Source: Paenalicyclobacillus ferrooxydans
Lineage (GTDB): Bacteria; Bacillota; Bacilli; Alicyclobacillales; Alicyclobacillaceae
NCBI RefSeq assembly: GCF_001399675.1
Contig: NZ_LJCO01000008.1
Location: 310,001-374,000 of the forward strand
Length of the DNA: 64,000 nucleotides
Reading direction: 5' to 3'
Of this stretch, positions 24,581 through 33,591 are shown piece after piece. The position numbers were made by a program, and so were the translations under genes. Numbering within the stretch: position 1 is the stretch's first letter; each line of letters begins with the position of its first letter. Below the pieces are notes generated by a model that saw only the letters and a program-made list of their open reading frames with translations, was not told the origin of the DNA and ran no database searches.

Positions 24581-26596
24581 TTGCGGTTGAGTCCGAAATT
24601 CCGAATGGTCGCTGTTGGGGCGTTGGCTTGCTTGGCGGTCGTGTTTGGGGACATCAGTTACGCGTTCGCCTACATCAGTCGCGGATGGAGTCCAGCAAGC
24701 ACAGCAGGCTACTCCGCCAATACGCAGTACGGCATGATGATCCAAGGGGGGACAGATTTTCAAGTTCTTCAGTCGAGTGAACCAGCGTTAACAGGCATGG
24801 GACAAGCTGACCTCTTTCGTTACGGTGCAGATGGCATCCATATCATTGGCGGTACGGATTCTTTGGGTGGTATTTGGCACTTTGATCGTGTGTCGCACAA
24901 TGGTATCTCCATTGATTCAGACAATGGTTATCTTGAAGTCGATGACAACATATCAACCATCGACCAGTGGATTGCTGCGTTGAACGGGAATCAATCATAT
25001 GTTACCTCGCAATTGTGGCATACGACTTGGGGAGATCGCGCTGGGGATCGGTTTAATACGGCATCGATATCACAGATTGTGGACGAATCGGGAGGGAAAT
25101 TTGCACCCAATGCGAGCAATTACAATGATACGGTGTACGCCACGCAACCACCTAAGGCCGAAGTAGGGGTCGTTGGATCGACGCAGACCGTGCAACAGGG
25201 TCAGCTAGTCGAGTTTTACAATCATGCATTTATCGAGGGGTACCATTCTAACTATCATTTCGAATATGTAGAGGTCACGAATTCGAACGGGCGAAATGTG
25301 ACAAGCCAGGCTTTCGCTGAAAGTTCCCTTCAAGGGAGAGCACCATATAACGGTGAAACGTTGTATACCTCAAACGGAGCTGTCATGGTAGAGGTGAATG
25401 GGGGCGGGCCAACAAGTCAGCCGCCAACCTATGTGGAAACGGTAGACGGCGGGGATGCGCAACCCAACATCATCCATACGTCCAACCTGGTGCCCGGACG
25501 CTATACGATCACGCTTTACGTTAAGGATTGGTTCAATCGTTCCGCGTCTGCCGCTACGGCGACATTTACAGTGACACGTGGTAAGAATCCGCCACCTCCC
25601 CCAGGCGGTAATCCACCCCAGCCACCATCTGGAGGAAGGGGAGGCGGTGCATCGTGCCCACCGCCATCAATCCCATCCAAACCAGCGAATCAAGTGTTGA
25701 GCTACAACTGGGCGCCAGATGGGGCTGGCGGGCAGATTCTCACTTGGACGGATACCAACTGGTTGCTGGAGACGATAACGGATTCTAATGGCTGCGTCAT
25801 GTACGAGTGGGTAGATGAGCCCAAGACATACTCTCATGACTATCCACTCTCTGTCAGTAACCATGAGATTACAGGGCTCTTTTATGACCCCGGTCGGCCG
25901 GGGGATTTATGGTCGCCGACGAATACCACAGCTTCGCAAGTGAACAATGACGGATACTTAGACGGTTCCACCGTTGCTGGCAATCCAAGTTTGCCGACAT
26001 ACGGAAACCCCAATGGCACTCCTGTTGTCTATACCAGAGTCGGGGGTGGCTTTTCGTTCCGATTGATGTGGACGGGTTCTCCGCATGACATGCCGGATCG
26101 AGCTGAAGTTGCGTATCACTTGGTGAATCCAGATGGAGAAACACGCGGTTGGGATAAATCGTTTGACTTACTGCCACAGACAATATTCAATCAGGGGGAC
26201 GTTCCGGTCTGGGATTCTTATGGTAATGGCTATCCGCCACCGGCTACGGAATACGGGTGGGCCTATACGTCAATACCCAAATACGCTAGCCCCGGTACAC
26301 CGAGCTCATATTCAGAATTGACGGCTTGGAACTTGACGGGCGCATCAAGCGGGGCCGCCCATATTCGAGCAGATGTAACTTTTACAACGGGCACAGGGTC
26401 AACCGTGACTTGGCACCATCCGGATTTAGCGCAAATGTTAGGCTATCCAACTTGGTACTATATTCACGAGATCCCGGACCCAAATGCCCGGTATGAGCAG
26501 AACCAGCCGAACTATACACGTAACTCCACGTATTCTTTTCCTCAAATTCAGGCCAATGGACAGTTGTTGCCTGCATATCACACACCAGCGCCATAG
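24581..26596 (+). CDS. Large secreted surface protein with proline-rich linker
   Basis: A 671-residue protein from TTG 24581 behind GGAAGTGAG, 27 nt after the previous gene, so probably the same operon. A signal peptide (cleavage near SYAFA-Y) is followed by an about 330-residue region, then a Pro/Gly linker (KNPPPPPGGNPPQPPSGG), then a Trp- and Tyr-rich C-terminal domain. A segment before the linker reads LVPGRYTITLYVKDWFNRSA, an Ig-like or PKD-like pattern. No LPxTG anchor or catalytic motif was seen. Likely a cell-surface adhesin or mating-contact protein; function is inferred from neighbours. Confidence 0.65.
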   Translation: MRLSPKFRMVAVGALACLAVVFGDISYAFAYISRGWSPASTAGYSANTQYGMMIQGGTDFQVLQSSEPALTGMGQADLFRYGADGIHIIGGTDSLGGIWHFDRVSHNGISIDSDNGYLEVDDNISTIDQWIAALNGNQSYVTSQLWHTTWGDRAGDRFNTASISQIVDESGGKFAPNASNYNDTVYATQPPKAEVGVVGSTQTVQQGQLVEFYNHAFIEGYHSNYHFEYVEVTNSNGRNVTSQAFAESSLQGRAPYNGETLYTSNGAVMVEVNGGGPTSQPPTYVETVDGGDAQPNIIHTSNLVPGRYTITLYVKDWFNRSASAATATFTVTRGKNPPPPPGGNPPQPPSGGRGGGASCPPPSIPSKPANQVLSYNWAPDGAGGQILTWTDTNWLLETITDSNGCVMYEWVDEPKTYSHDYPLSVSNHEITGLFYDPGRPGDLWSPTNTTASQVNNDGYLDGSTVAGNPSLPTYGNPNGTPVVYTRVGGGFSFRLMWTGSPHDMPDRAEVAYHLVNPDGETRGWDKSFDLLPQTIFNQGDVPVWDSYGNGYPPPATEYGWAYTSIPKYASPGTPSSYSELTAWNLTGASSGAAHIRADVTFTTGTGSTVTWHHPDLAQMLGYPTWYYIHEIPDPNARYEQNQPNYTRNSTYSFPQIQANGQLLPAYHTPAP

Positions 26597-26610
26597 CAAA
26601 ACAAAACCGA

Positions 26611-26645
26611 CGGGCTTCTCCTACTGGGGGAGGCTCGTTTTATTT
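26611..26645 (+). terminator. Terminator after the secreted-protein genes
   Basis: CGGGCTTCTCC pairs fully (with some G-T pairs) with GGGGAGGCTCG, followed by TTTTATTT. Confidence 0.85.
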
Positions 26646-26707
26646 GAACCCCATGCTCCCGTTATCCGACGCGACATTTTCAATGTTCTCCGCGCTCCCT
26701 CAAATAT

Positions 26708-26751
26708 GGTGTGAAAATGGCACAAACACTCCATGCCATATTGGTACGCTT
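26708..26751 (+). promoter_or_regulatory. TGGCAC-type promoter of the diguanylate cyclase gene
   Basis: TGGTGT at 26708, TGGCAC at 26719 and TACGCT at 26746-26751, preceded by TGG (extended -10). Transcription would start near 26758, which rules out the upstream in-frame start at 26711 and supports ATG 26771. Confidence 0.65.
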
Positions 26752-26770
26752 CGATGTAAGGGGGGATTCG

Positions 26771-27586
26771 ATGCACCCGTACATCGTTCTCATTGAACGA
26801 CTCTCATCTGGAGCTTCCTGGGAAGATGCTGTGACGTCTTTCTGGATCGACATGGGTGCCGTGAAGGTGGAGCGCTTTGTCGAAGGTCACCTCACAGCAG
26901 GAAAGGAGTTTGCATCATCGGAAGTTGGTTCAATCCGTGAGCGGGATACGCTCGACGTGAAACTGACCACTGCGACATACAAACTCTATCTCCACAAGGG
27001 CACCCATCTCATCGACGAACTGAACGCGATCCGATTCATCAAGGGGCTCGACTGGTTGCTTCATGATCGCGAGTTTCTTTATGAAAGTGCGATTCACGAT
27101 GCGTTAACCGGTGCACTGAATCGCCGTGGACTCATCGAGTGGTTCGAACAACGTCGTCGAAGTGAAGGTGGGTTTGTCCTTGCTTTCTTCGATTTAGACC
27201 ACTTCAAGGAGTTAAACGATACCAAGGGACATCAGCAGGGGGATGAGGCGCTGAAAGAAGTAACAGCCGCATTACAGAAGATGTTGCGAAGTACAGACGT
27301 CGTGGCCCGATTAGGTGGAGATGAGTTCGTCTTTATCGTTGACCAAACCCCATGCCATCCCAATATAAAAACACGTCTACAGGGAATCATTCGTCAACTT
27401 CCACTCAAAAAGTACGGACTGACACTGACGGTGGGGACAGCCTGCTTCCCGGCGCACGGTACCGAGTTGCCCCAATTGATTTCGAAAGCCGATTTCGGAT
27501 TGTATCAGGGCAAGGCTCAAGGCAGAAATGCAATCGTACTGTGGGAGGAGTGCCATGTAGATGGTTCAACGAAGGACCTTGTCTGA
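26771..27586 (+). CDS. Diguanylate cyclase (GGDEF protein) of the pilus region
   Basis: A 271-residue protein started at ATG 26771 behind AAGGGGGG. The first 100 residues are an unassigned sensor or oligomerisation region. The GGDEF domain starts near HDALTGALNRRGL; the metal site FFDLDHFKELND and the active site RLGGDEFVF are intact. An RSTD sequence five residues before GGDEF is a consensus RxxD product-inhibition site. It makes cyclic di-GMP from GTP. It lies just before the lytic transglycosylase and the Tad pilus genes and has a TGGCAC promoter, so c-di-GMP probably tunes pili or mating. Confidence 0.92.
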   Translation: MHPYIVLIERLSSGASWEDAVTSFWIDMGAVKVERFVEGHLTAGKEFASSEVGSIRERDTLDVKLTTATYKLYLHKGTHLIDELNAIRFIKGLDWLLHDREFLYESAIHDALTGALNRRGLIEWFEQRRRSEGGFVLAFFDLDHFKELNDTKGHQQGDEALKEVTAALQKMLRSTDVVARLGGDEFVFIVDQTPCHPNIKTRLQGIIRQLPLKKYGLTLTVGTACFPAHGTELPQLISKADFGLYQGKAQGRNAIVLWEECHVDGSTKDLV

Positions 27587-27643
27587 CCGTGCGGGCACGC
27601 TTCGTGCCACGCCTCATCGATGTTCCACTGTGAGGGGTTTCCC

Positions 27644-29047
27644 TTGAGACGATTTCGACACCTTTTGAGCATTCCCCGTGACCCGAAGGACGTGTTTCGC
27701 TGGCTGATGACCCAACTTGTTCTGTCATTGGGCGCTGGATGGATACTCGGCTTCGCGGCTTTGTTTATCGCTGCCATCATGTTGTTTGGTTTTCTCCTTG
27801 GAGATTATCAAGGGAACGGGGCTGGCACACTGAACAATTCCGCGAACGGCATCTCTCTCAGTTCAGCCACAATGGCCCAAAACAAGGCATTGCTGACCCA
27901 TTACGATGAAATCGCATCCGCTTGGGCGGCGGGGCTCAGTGAGAACCAGGTTCAACAGGTTCAAACCGAACAGGTGGATTTGCCGGGGGCTGTCCTTCTT
28001 GGCGTCGGGAAGATGGTGAATAATTTTGCCCCGACGAATGGCCATCTGTATTACAGGTATCTAGCCCCTATCTACAAATGGCAAACATTCACGGACATCA
28101 CAATCACCTATCACGAGGTCACGGAGCAAATTAGAGGACAAACGGTGTCCACCTGTCAGGCAACGGAACAGAAAACGCCCTTCACCATGCTTATCACCGC
28201 GAACACCTGGGATGGTACTTTGGTGAATTCGTACAAGTGGGTCACGACACGGATAGGCAGTGGTTGTAGTGGCACGTATACCAAGAAGATTGAGTTGGCG
28301 AATACGAAGAGAACGTACGACTGGTCAAGAATTTGGCACCTCTTCTCGCATGTTCAGGCACACAGCGATGGAAAGCCGTTTACGATAAAGCCCAATCAGA
28401 CGAACCAGGATACGCTGGCTGGTCTGATTGGAATGGTCGATTACGGCCTCACGGACCCATATGTGCAAGCGATGGTGAACGCCGTCCTTTTCCCAACCGA
28501 TTCAGATGTAACGCTGACAGGGCATATGGAACCGGCGGATGGAAACACGATTCACGACATCCTGAGATGGAAAGGCGCGATTAAGGCGGCCGCCAAAAAG
28601 TATCAGGTTCCGGCTGTCCTCATCGCCGCTGTGATGTATCAGGAATCAGGCGGTCGCCAGCACTTTTCCGATGGGCGTCTGAAGATTTCGTCTGCTGGGG
28701 CGATGGGCCTCATGCAGGTCGAACCCTCTACCGCAGCAGGGTTGATGGTCGGTGGGAAACCCATTGGTGTGAATGCGTATGCAACGTTGGCCAATCCGTT
28801 CATGAACATCGAGATGGGTTCCATGTACTTATCCGAGCTATACCACGAGTTTGGCAAGAGTCCGGCTGAGACGGAAGCCGCGTACAACGCCGGACCTGGT
28901 GCGGAAGAGACTGCACTCGCACAGGGCCATCAAGTGGCCCAAAACGAACAAACCATCCAGTATGTGCAAAATATTCAAGGGAGCTGGATCCCTGCGCTAA
29001 CCCCCTATTTCGGATTGGACGCGAATCAATCCTCAACTACCAATTGA
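27644..29047 (+). CDS. VirB1-like lytic transglycosylase, membrane-anchored
   Basis: A 467-residue protein from TTG 27644 (GAGGGG upstream; ATG 27620 is possible but lacks a ribosome binding site). An N-terminal membrane helix (ILGFAALFIAAIMLFGFLLG) is followed by an about 300-residue extracellular region and a C-terminal SLT domain. The catalytic Glu lies in MYQESGG; SSAGAMGLMQVEPSTA, NPFMNIEMGSMYLSEL and EAAYNAGPG are the standard later motifs. It cleaves peptidoglycan to let the T4SS or the Tad pilus through the wall. It lies between the GGDEF gene and the Tad operon, so it may serve either machine. Confidence 0.88.
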   Translation: MRRFRHLLSIPRDPKDVFRWLMTQLVLSLGAGWILGFAALFIAAIMLFGFLLGDYQGNGAGTLNNSANGISLSSATMAQNKALLTHYDEIASAWAAGLSENQVQQVQTEQVDLPGAVLLGVGKMVNNFAPTNGHLYYRYLAPIYKWQTFTDITITYHEVTEQIRGQTVSTCQATEQKTPFTMLITANTWDGTLVNSYKWVTTRIGSGCSGTYTKKIELANTKRTYDWSRIWHLFSHVQAHSDGKPFTIKPNQTNQDTLAGLIGMVDYGLTDPYVQAMVNAVLFPTDSDVTLTGHMEPADGNTIHDILRWKGAIKAAAKKYQVPAVLIAAVMYQESGGRQHFSDGRLKISSAGAMGLMQVEPSTAAGLMVGGKPIGVNAYATLANPFMNIEMGSMYLSELYHEFGKSPAETEAAYNAGPGAEETALAQGHQVAQNEQTIQYVQNIQGSWIPALTPYFGLDANQSSTTN

Positions 29048-29049
29048 CC

Positions 29050-29093
29050 TGGCACGATGTTGGCACCAACCGTTCCCTGAGAGGGTGTACGGT
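29050..29093 (+). promoter_or_regulatory. TGGCAC-type promoter of the Tad operon
   Basis: Perfect TGGCAC hexamers at 29050 and 29061 and TACGGT at 29088-29093. The -10 ends 26 nt before GTG 29119, which supports that start over the open frame from 29044. Confidence 0.75.
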
Positions 29094-29118
29094 ATCGTTC
29101 AGAAAGGAGGCCAACATC

Positions 29119-30282
29119 GTGCTGTATCTGGCATTTCCAACAGATTTACGAGACCGATATCAGAACAGTCAGTGGCTGGTATACGGAAAAATGGTGAGCG
29201 AAACGCGATTCACACCAGAGGACATTTTGGTGCTGTCGGAGTGGACCATTCCTGAACGGATGGAGATGGTACAAACCCTATATCGGGTACGCGAACAAGG
29301 CGCGCGTGTGATTTTTATTGGCCCGTCGCAGAGTGACACAGACGATTTTAGACGGCAGTTGTGTCTGATGGGTGTCTTTGATTTTGCATTTTTCGGTGAT
29401 GAGATTTTGCTCGGTACGTTGGATGAGCTGATTGAGCATCCCCGAACGCCGATGGATGTCAAAGCGTACATGGAACAGGGTAATGACGCATTGACCGACC
29501 TTCCGCCCGTCGTCGACGTGTATGAAGCGGACACAGCCTCTGAACCAGAACTGGCAGATGCGACAGATGAATCCCGAGGGTTTGGAGGAATCGGACAGTT
29601 ATTTCGAAGGCATAGCCATGAGAAGGGGCATCCTTCGGGAGCGACCGCGGAGGATGGTCACAACGGTACGAACATCGGTGTTCGAAAGTTTGTCTGGCCA
29701 AATCCCAAGGCGGTTCGTGTTCGACTGCTCGGTGAGCCAGGGTGCGGGAAAACATTTGTTGCATGGAATCTGGCTGCAATTTGCAACCGTCGAGAGTTGC
29801 CTACTGCGGTCGTTGAGGAGAATTTGTTGCCGCTCACAGACTGGACGGACATCAAGACCGGTGTACATGTGGTTCAAGAGGCACCGAAAAAAGGGTATCG
29901 CGTACTTCTCGATACCAGGCCGCTAGCAGAACACATCTCATCAGATACGGATTTGGTGATCGCCGTATGTTGGGCAGATAAAACTCGAATTGAACGATTG
30001 GCGCTAGCACTTCATCAACAGATGATGTCACCCGATCAAGTTTGCTGGGTCATCAATGGTCACGATGCAGCGTTGTCCCTTCCTGTGAAACTGGATGGCG
30101 ATTACGTCGTATTGCCTAATGAACCTCGCCAAATAGCAGCCATGCGGATGAAACGGCCATTGGCTGACCTGGATGACACCTTCTCCGCGTTGCTGAACCC
30201 CATTGCGGATCGTATTTCCGAGATGTTCATTCAAAACTCGAAAGGGGGAACGGCCCTGCATGTGGATGCTGTTGGAATATGA
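29119..30282 (+). CDS. P-loop ATPase of the Tad pilus region
   Basis: A 387-residue protein from GTG 29119 behind AAGGAGG. The first 150 residues look like a receiver-type or atypical domain (DILVLSEWTIPERMEMVQTL, GARVIFIGPSQSDTDDF). An acidic linker follows, and a P-loop domain carries Walker A GEPGCGKTFVAWNLA (near residue 206). It resembles a CpaE/TadZ-type ATPase, but its P-loop has the ordinary GxxxxGK[ST] form. With the next gene it forms a pair of TadZ-like proteins, whose role in other species is to place the pilus at the cell pole. Exact function uncertain. Confidence 0.65.
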   Translation: MLYLAFPTDLRDRYQNSQWLVYGKMVSETRFTPEDILVLSEWTIPERMEMVQTLYRVREQGARVIFIGPSQSDTDDFRRQLCLMGVFDFAFFGDEILLGTLDELIEHPRTPMDVKAYMEQGNDALTDLPPVVDVYEADTASEPELADATDESRGFGGIGQLFRRHSHEKGHPSGATAEDGHNGTNIGVRKFVWPNPKAVRVRLLGEPGCGKTFVAWNLAAICNRRELPTAVVEENLLPLTDWTDIKTGVHVVQEAPKKGYRVLLDTRPLAEHISSDTDLVIAVCWADKTRIERLALALHQQMMSPDQVCWVINGHDAALSLPVKLDGDYVVLPNEPRQIAAMRMKRPLADLDDTFSALLNPIADRISEMFIQNSKGGTALHVDAVGI

Positions 30283-31498
30283 CCGAGTCTTGCAAAACAA
30301 AGCCATATCCGTGATGAAACGAAGCGGGATTCAAGCAACGGGTGTCGATCACGAAGAACAACTCGCGCAAATTCAATATGCCAGCGTTCAGCTACTGCTG
30401 ATTGGTGCAGGGTGGCAGGAAGCGACAATCAGTCACCTGCGGGAGCAGGGTCTGTCGTGTCCATCAATCTATATTGCCGCTGACGTAAAGGACGAGAGTT
30501 ATGAGTTGGCTCGAATGCTCGGTTGTGTGGATGCCGTCTCTTATCCGCTGCCAATCGACTATTTGAAACGGTGGGCACCGGTTGTAAAGGATTTGGCATC
30601 ACCGCAAAGCGTCACTGAGGAGGAGCTTTCGCCTCTCGATGAGGTGTTGCGGTCGAAGAACGTCCTGAACAAGAAACAAACCTACACGCGTGCCCACACA
30701 GTACATGAAACCACAGAGGTGGATGAAACATCCACTTTCGGACGTGGGCGCGTGATCGCTGTACACAGTGCACGGGGTGGTGTTGGGAAATCAGTTCTTG
30801 TGTCCATGATTGCCAGGCAGATGGCTGGACGGAATTACACGGTTGCCGTTGTTGATTTGGATCCGAAAGGGAATCTCCTTGCCATGCACCGTGGACAGGC
30901 CGCGGTGACAACGGACGAATGGTCGCGGCTGCCCGCACAGATGGATGAGCGCATGGTGAAACAGTCACTCGTGCAGATGAACGGATTTTATGTGTTGCCA
31001 AGCGGCAAGAGCCGAGACGGTGTGGACGCCAGTACACTACGCCGGATGATTCATCATCTGGCACAGTACTTCGATTTGGTACTTGTCGACACGACACCTT
31101 CTGCACAGGCAACGTACACAGCGCTCGAGTTGGCACAAAAAATTGTATTTGTGATGACCCCGGAATGGGTGTCGTTCAAACGGTTTATCGATGAATACCA
31201 GACAGTTCGTTATCAGAAGACGGCAGAGAATGTGACGGTGGTGATCAACCGCATCCGCAAACGGGTGTCGGAGCACGCTCGTACGTTACGGTTGCTCGAA
31301 GAGGCAGATATCCCCTCCGACATTGTGCGGGTTCCAGAGGATCGGACCCTGTATCGTGAACTCATTGGTGCTGCTGCGCTGGTGGGTGGGAGAGACGTAA
31401 GGGATGGGTTAGACCACCTTCTCTCTGCGCTGCGTTTGGATCCTGCCATGGGTTCTACCAAACGCGGTCTTCGACGGAGACGGAGGTGGAACGGGTGA
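30260..31498 (+). CDS. tadZ: TadZ/CpaE-like ParA-type ATPase
   Basis: A 412-residue protein from ATG 30260 (AAAGGGGGAA upstream), overlapping the previous gene by 23 nt. Residues 1-110 form a degenerate receiver-like domain; from about 170 a MinD/ParA-type domain begins with VIAVHSARGGVGKSVLVSMI, a deviant Walker A with the signature Lys-Gly-Gly replaced by Arg-Gly-Gly. Later motifs are VAVVDLDPKGNL and DLVLVDTTPSA. TadZ/CpaE proteins localise Tad pilus assembly. The stop overlaps the CpaB start (GTGA). Confidence 0.85.
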   Translation: MWMLLEYDRVLQNKAISVMKRSGIQATGVDHEEQLAQIQYASVQLLLIGAGWQEATISHLREQGLSCPSIYIAADVKDESYELARMLGCVDAVSYPLPIDYLKRWAPVVKDLASPQSVTEEELSPLDEVLRSKNVLNKKQTYTRAHTVHETTEVDETSTFGRGRVIAVHSARGGVGKSVLVSMIARQMAGRNYTVAVVDLDPKGNLLAMHRGQAAVTTDEWSRLPAQMDERMVKQSLVQMNGFYVLPSGKSRDGVDASTLRRMIHHLAQYFDLVLVDTTPSAQATYTALELAQKIVFVMTPEWVSFKRFIDEYQTVRYQKTAENVTVVINRIRKRVSEHARTLRLLEEADIPSDIVRVPEDRTLYRELIGAAALVGGRDVRDGLDHLLSALRLDPAMGSTKRGLRRRRRWNG

Positions 31499-32259
31499 AA
31501 ACATCCAGACTCATGTTCGGCGTGAGTGTCGCCCTGGCGCTCGGTGCTGGGGGAATCGCCACGACCGTCCTGCTCAAGGCGAGCCAAACGGAAACGGTGG
31601 TCGTGTCGACACACAACTTACAACCTTATAAACAGATTGGGCCATCCGACGTAAAAGTCGTGACCGTTCCGAAAAGCTCAGGGATTCAGGGACCTGCGAC
31701 AAACGAGGGGGATGTGATTGGACACTATCTGTCGTTTGCGGTGCCAAACGGATACCCGATTACAAAAGGGGACCTAAATGCCTCCAGCAGTTTTTCATCA
31801 TTCCTCACACAATATGTAGAGAAAACAGGGAAGCCAGGCATGCTGCTATCGATTCCTGTTCAGTCTCCTTTGTCTCAAGTTGTAAACGCCGGGGAAAGTA
31901 TTGCGCTGATTGTGCCCAATCAAACAGGAAGCAGTCCATCGTTTCAAACCATCGAACCGGTTCCTGTGCTTAATGTCTTGCAGCCAGCCAAAGGGGGTTC
32001 GGCAACGGCGCTTCTCGTGTTTGTAACGGAACAGGATTACAGCGTGCTCGCTCCAGCGATTTTGAACAACAATGTGCAGATTGGGCTCATCCCACAGAAC
32101 GGTTCTTTTACGGCACCACAGGCCATTCAGTTACCCACGATGCCAATGCAATCTGGGGATGCGGCGAATTCGTCACCCGTTACATTGACCCGTACACAGG
32201 GTAAGCAGTCATCTGTAATGCCAAACAATTCCACCTTGAATGGAGGCACGCACGGATGA
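31495..32259 (+). CDS. cpaB: CpaB/RcpC-like Flp pilus assembly protein (SAF domain)
   Basis: A 254-residue protein from GTG 31495, seven bases behind GGAGGTG. One N-terminal membrane helix (FGVSVALALGAGGIATTVLL) is followed by a SAF domain, VVVSTHNLQPYKQIGPSDVK, and a CpaB-type C-terminal part (GKPGMLLSIPVQSPLSQVVN, GESIALIVPNQ). CpaB links the pilus base to the envelope; in Gram-positive Tad systems it sits in the membrane facing the wall. The 4-nt overlaps with both neighbours show a tightly coupled operon. Confidence 0.85.
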   Translation: MKTSRLMFGVSVALALGAGGIATTVLLKASQTETVVVSTHNLQPYKQIGPSDVKVVTVPKSSGIQGPATNEGDVIGHYLSFAVPNGYPITKGDLNASSSFSSFLTQYVEKTGKPGMLLSIPVQSPLSQVVNAGESIALIVPNQTGSSPSFQTIEPVPVLNVLQPAKGGSATALLVFVTEQDYSVLAPAILNNNVQIGLIPQNGSFTAPQAIQLPTMPMQSGDAANSSPVTLTRTQGKQSSVMPNNSTLNGGTHG

Positions 32260-33572
32260 CGATAGACCACAGCTTGGAAGGATACATCCATACACTGAAA
32301 CGCATTGCGCTGAATGATGCAAAAGTCTCTCAGTCCGGTGTGACGCGTAAAGAGATGTACACCTACCTGTACACGAAATCCGTAGAGCCTGAGTCGTATG
32401 TACCGGTTGAGTATCGCGAGAAAGTCATTTCCTCCTTGCTCAATAGCTGGTACACCTACGATGTCCTTCAGGGGGCCATGGATGACCCGTATGTCAGCGA
32501 TGTGCACGTGATTGGGTCCACCACCATCGTGAAACGCAATGGGTCCAATTACGAATCTACGGAGTCACGGTTTCCATCAGAAGATGCGCTCATGGAGTTT
32601 ATCGCGAGAAAGTTGGAGAATACGCCCTATGCTTACTCGCTCGCATATCCGATTACGGATGCCATCCTGCCAGATGGTTCCCGGGTCAACATCATTGGTG
32701 GACCGAGCACGCGATACACCGTACGGGATGAAAATGGGCGGCTCATTACAGAACCGCGGACCATTGTAACGATTCGCAAGCCGATTTACCCGTTTTCTAT
32801 GGACGATCTCGTGAAGTTACAAATGCTCGATGAGGAGACGAGAGCGTTCTTCAGGCTCATGATGCAACTCGGAGACAGCTTCATCATTGCTGGGGGTGTA
32901 GGTTCTGGAAAAACGACTCTGATGAATGCATTGACAGGAGACATTCCGAAGGGACTCCTATCGATTTTTGTGGAAGAACTTCCCGAAATGACGCCGCTCA
33001 CAGACTGGTGCATCCGGCTCACTGACCGAAGCCAAAACGTTGAGGGCAAAGGGCGACTCGATATGGCGACCAACATCATCAATACGCTGCGAATGGATAA
33101 CGACAACGGATATATCGGCGAGGTGAGAACTGCTTCAATCGCACACTTATTCTTGCGAATGAGCTTGCTGGTGAAACGCCAAACGGGTACGACGTTTCAC
33201 AGTCACATCGGCCACAAGAACAACGTGGAGGGTGTGCTCACGCGGTTTATCCTGGAAGCCACAGAAGGGGCCGGTGCACAGGCGTCCTACTTAAATACAG
33301 CCAGTCGAATGGCCGATAAAATTCGCCATATCGTGACGACGCGGGACACCAAGTATGGGAAGCGAGTGACCGAGATTGGTGAAATCATTGGGTTCGATTT
33401 TACGGAACGAGCGCTGTTATGGCAACCCATCGTTACGTACGACTTTTTTAAAGACGAGTTCTGTTTCCACGGTGTGACCGAAGGAATGATCGACCGGGCA
33501 CGCGTCGAGGGGGTCGATGTGGCCTTGCCAGTCAACGTGGAACCGGTTCGTAAATACCAGTTTGCATCGTGA
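32256..33572 (+). CDS. cpaF: CpaF/TadA-type secretion ATPase
   Basis: A 438-residue hexameric-type ATPase for pilus assembly. Before the P-loop are typical N-domain residues (DVHVIGSTTIVKRNG, DGSRVNIIGGPSTRYTVRD, TIRK). Walker A is GGVGSGKTTLMNALTG (near residue 215), and the Asp-box region is IFVEELPEMTPL. The Walker B region is changed: where CpaF normally has RMRPDRIIVGEVRG it reads RMDNDNGYIGEVRT, and the Thr-Ile-His-Ala-Asn motif is TGTTFHSHIG. It probably still works, but as a divergent member. It overlaps cpaB by 4 nt (ATGA). Confidence 0.88.
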   Translation: MTIDHSLEGYIHTLKRIALNDAKVSQSGVTRKEMYTYLYTKSVEPESYVPVEYREKVISSLLNSWYTYDVLQGAMDDPYVSDVHVIGSTTIVKRNGSNYESTESRFPSEDALMEFIARKLENTPYAYSLAYPITDAILPDGSRVNIIGGPSTRYTVRDENGRLITEPRTIVTIRKPIYPFSMDDLVKLQMLDEETRAFFRLMMQLGDSFIIAGGVGSGKTTLMNALTGDIPKGLLSIFVEELPEMTPLTDWCIRLTDRSQNVEGKGRLDMATNIINTLRMDNDNGYIGEVRTASIAHLFLRMSLLVKRQTGTTFHSHIGHKNNVEGVLTRFILEATEGAGAQASYLNTASRMADKIRHIVTTRDTKYGKRVTEIGEIIGFDFTERALLWQPIVTYDFFKDEFCFHGVTEGMIDRARVEGVDVALPVNVEPVRKYQFAS

Positions 33573-33591
33573 ATAAAGGGGGCACGTGTCC

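Noticed and set aside
27405-27780. Minus-strand open frames opposite the GGDEF and transglycosylase genes
   Set aside because: They are shadows of two genes with intact catalytic motifs and have no ribosome binding sites.
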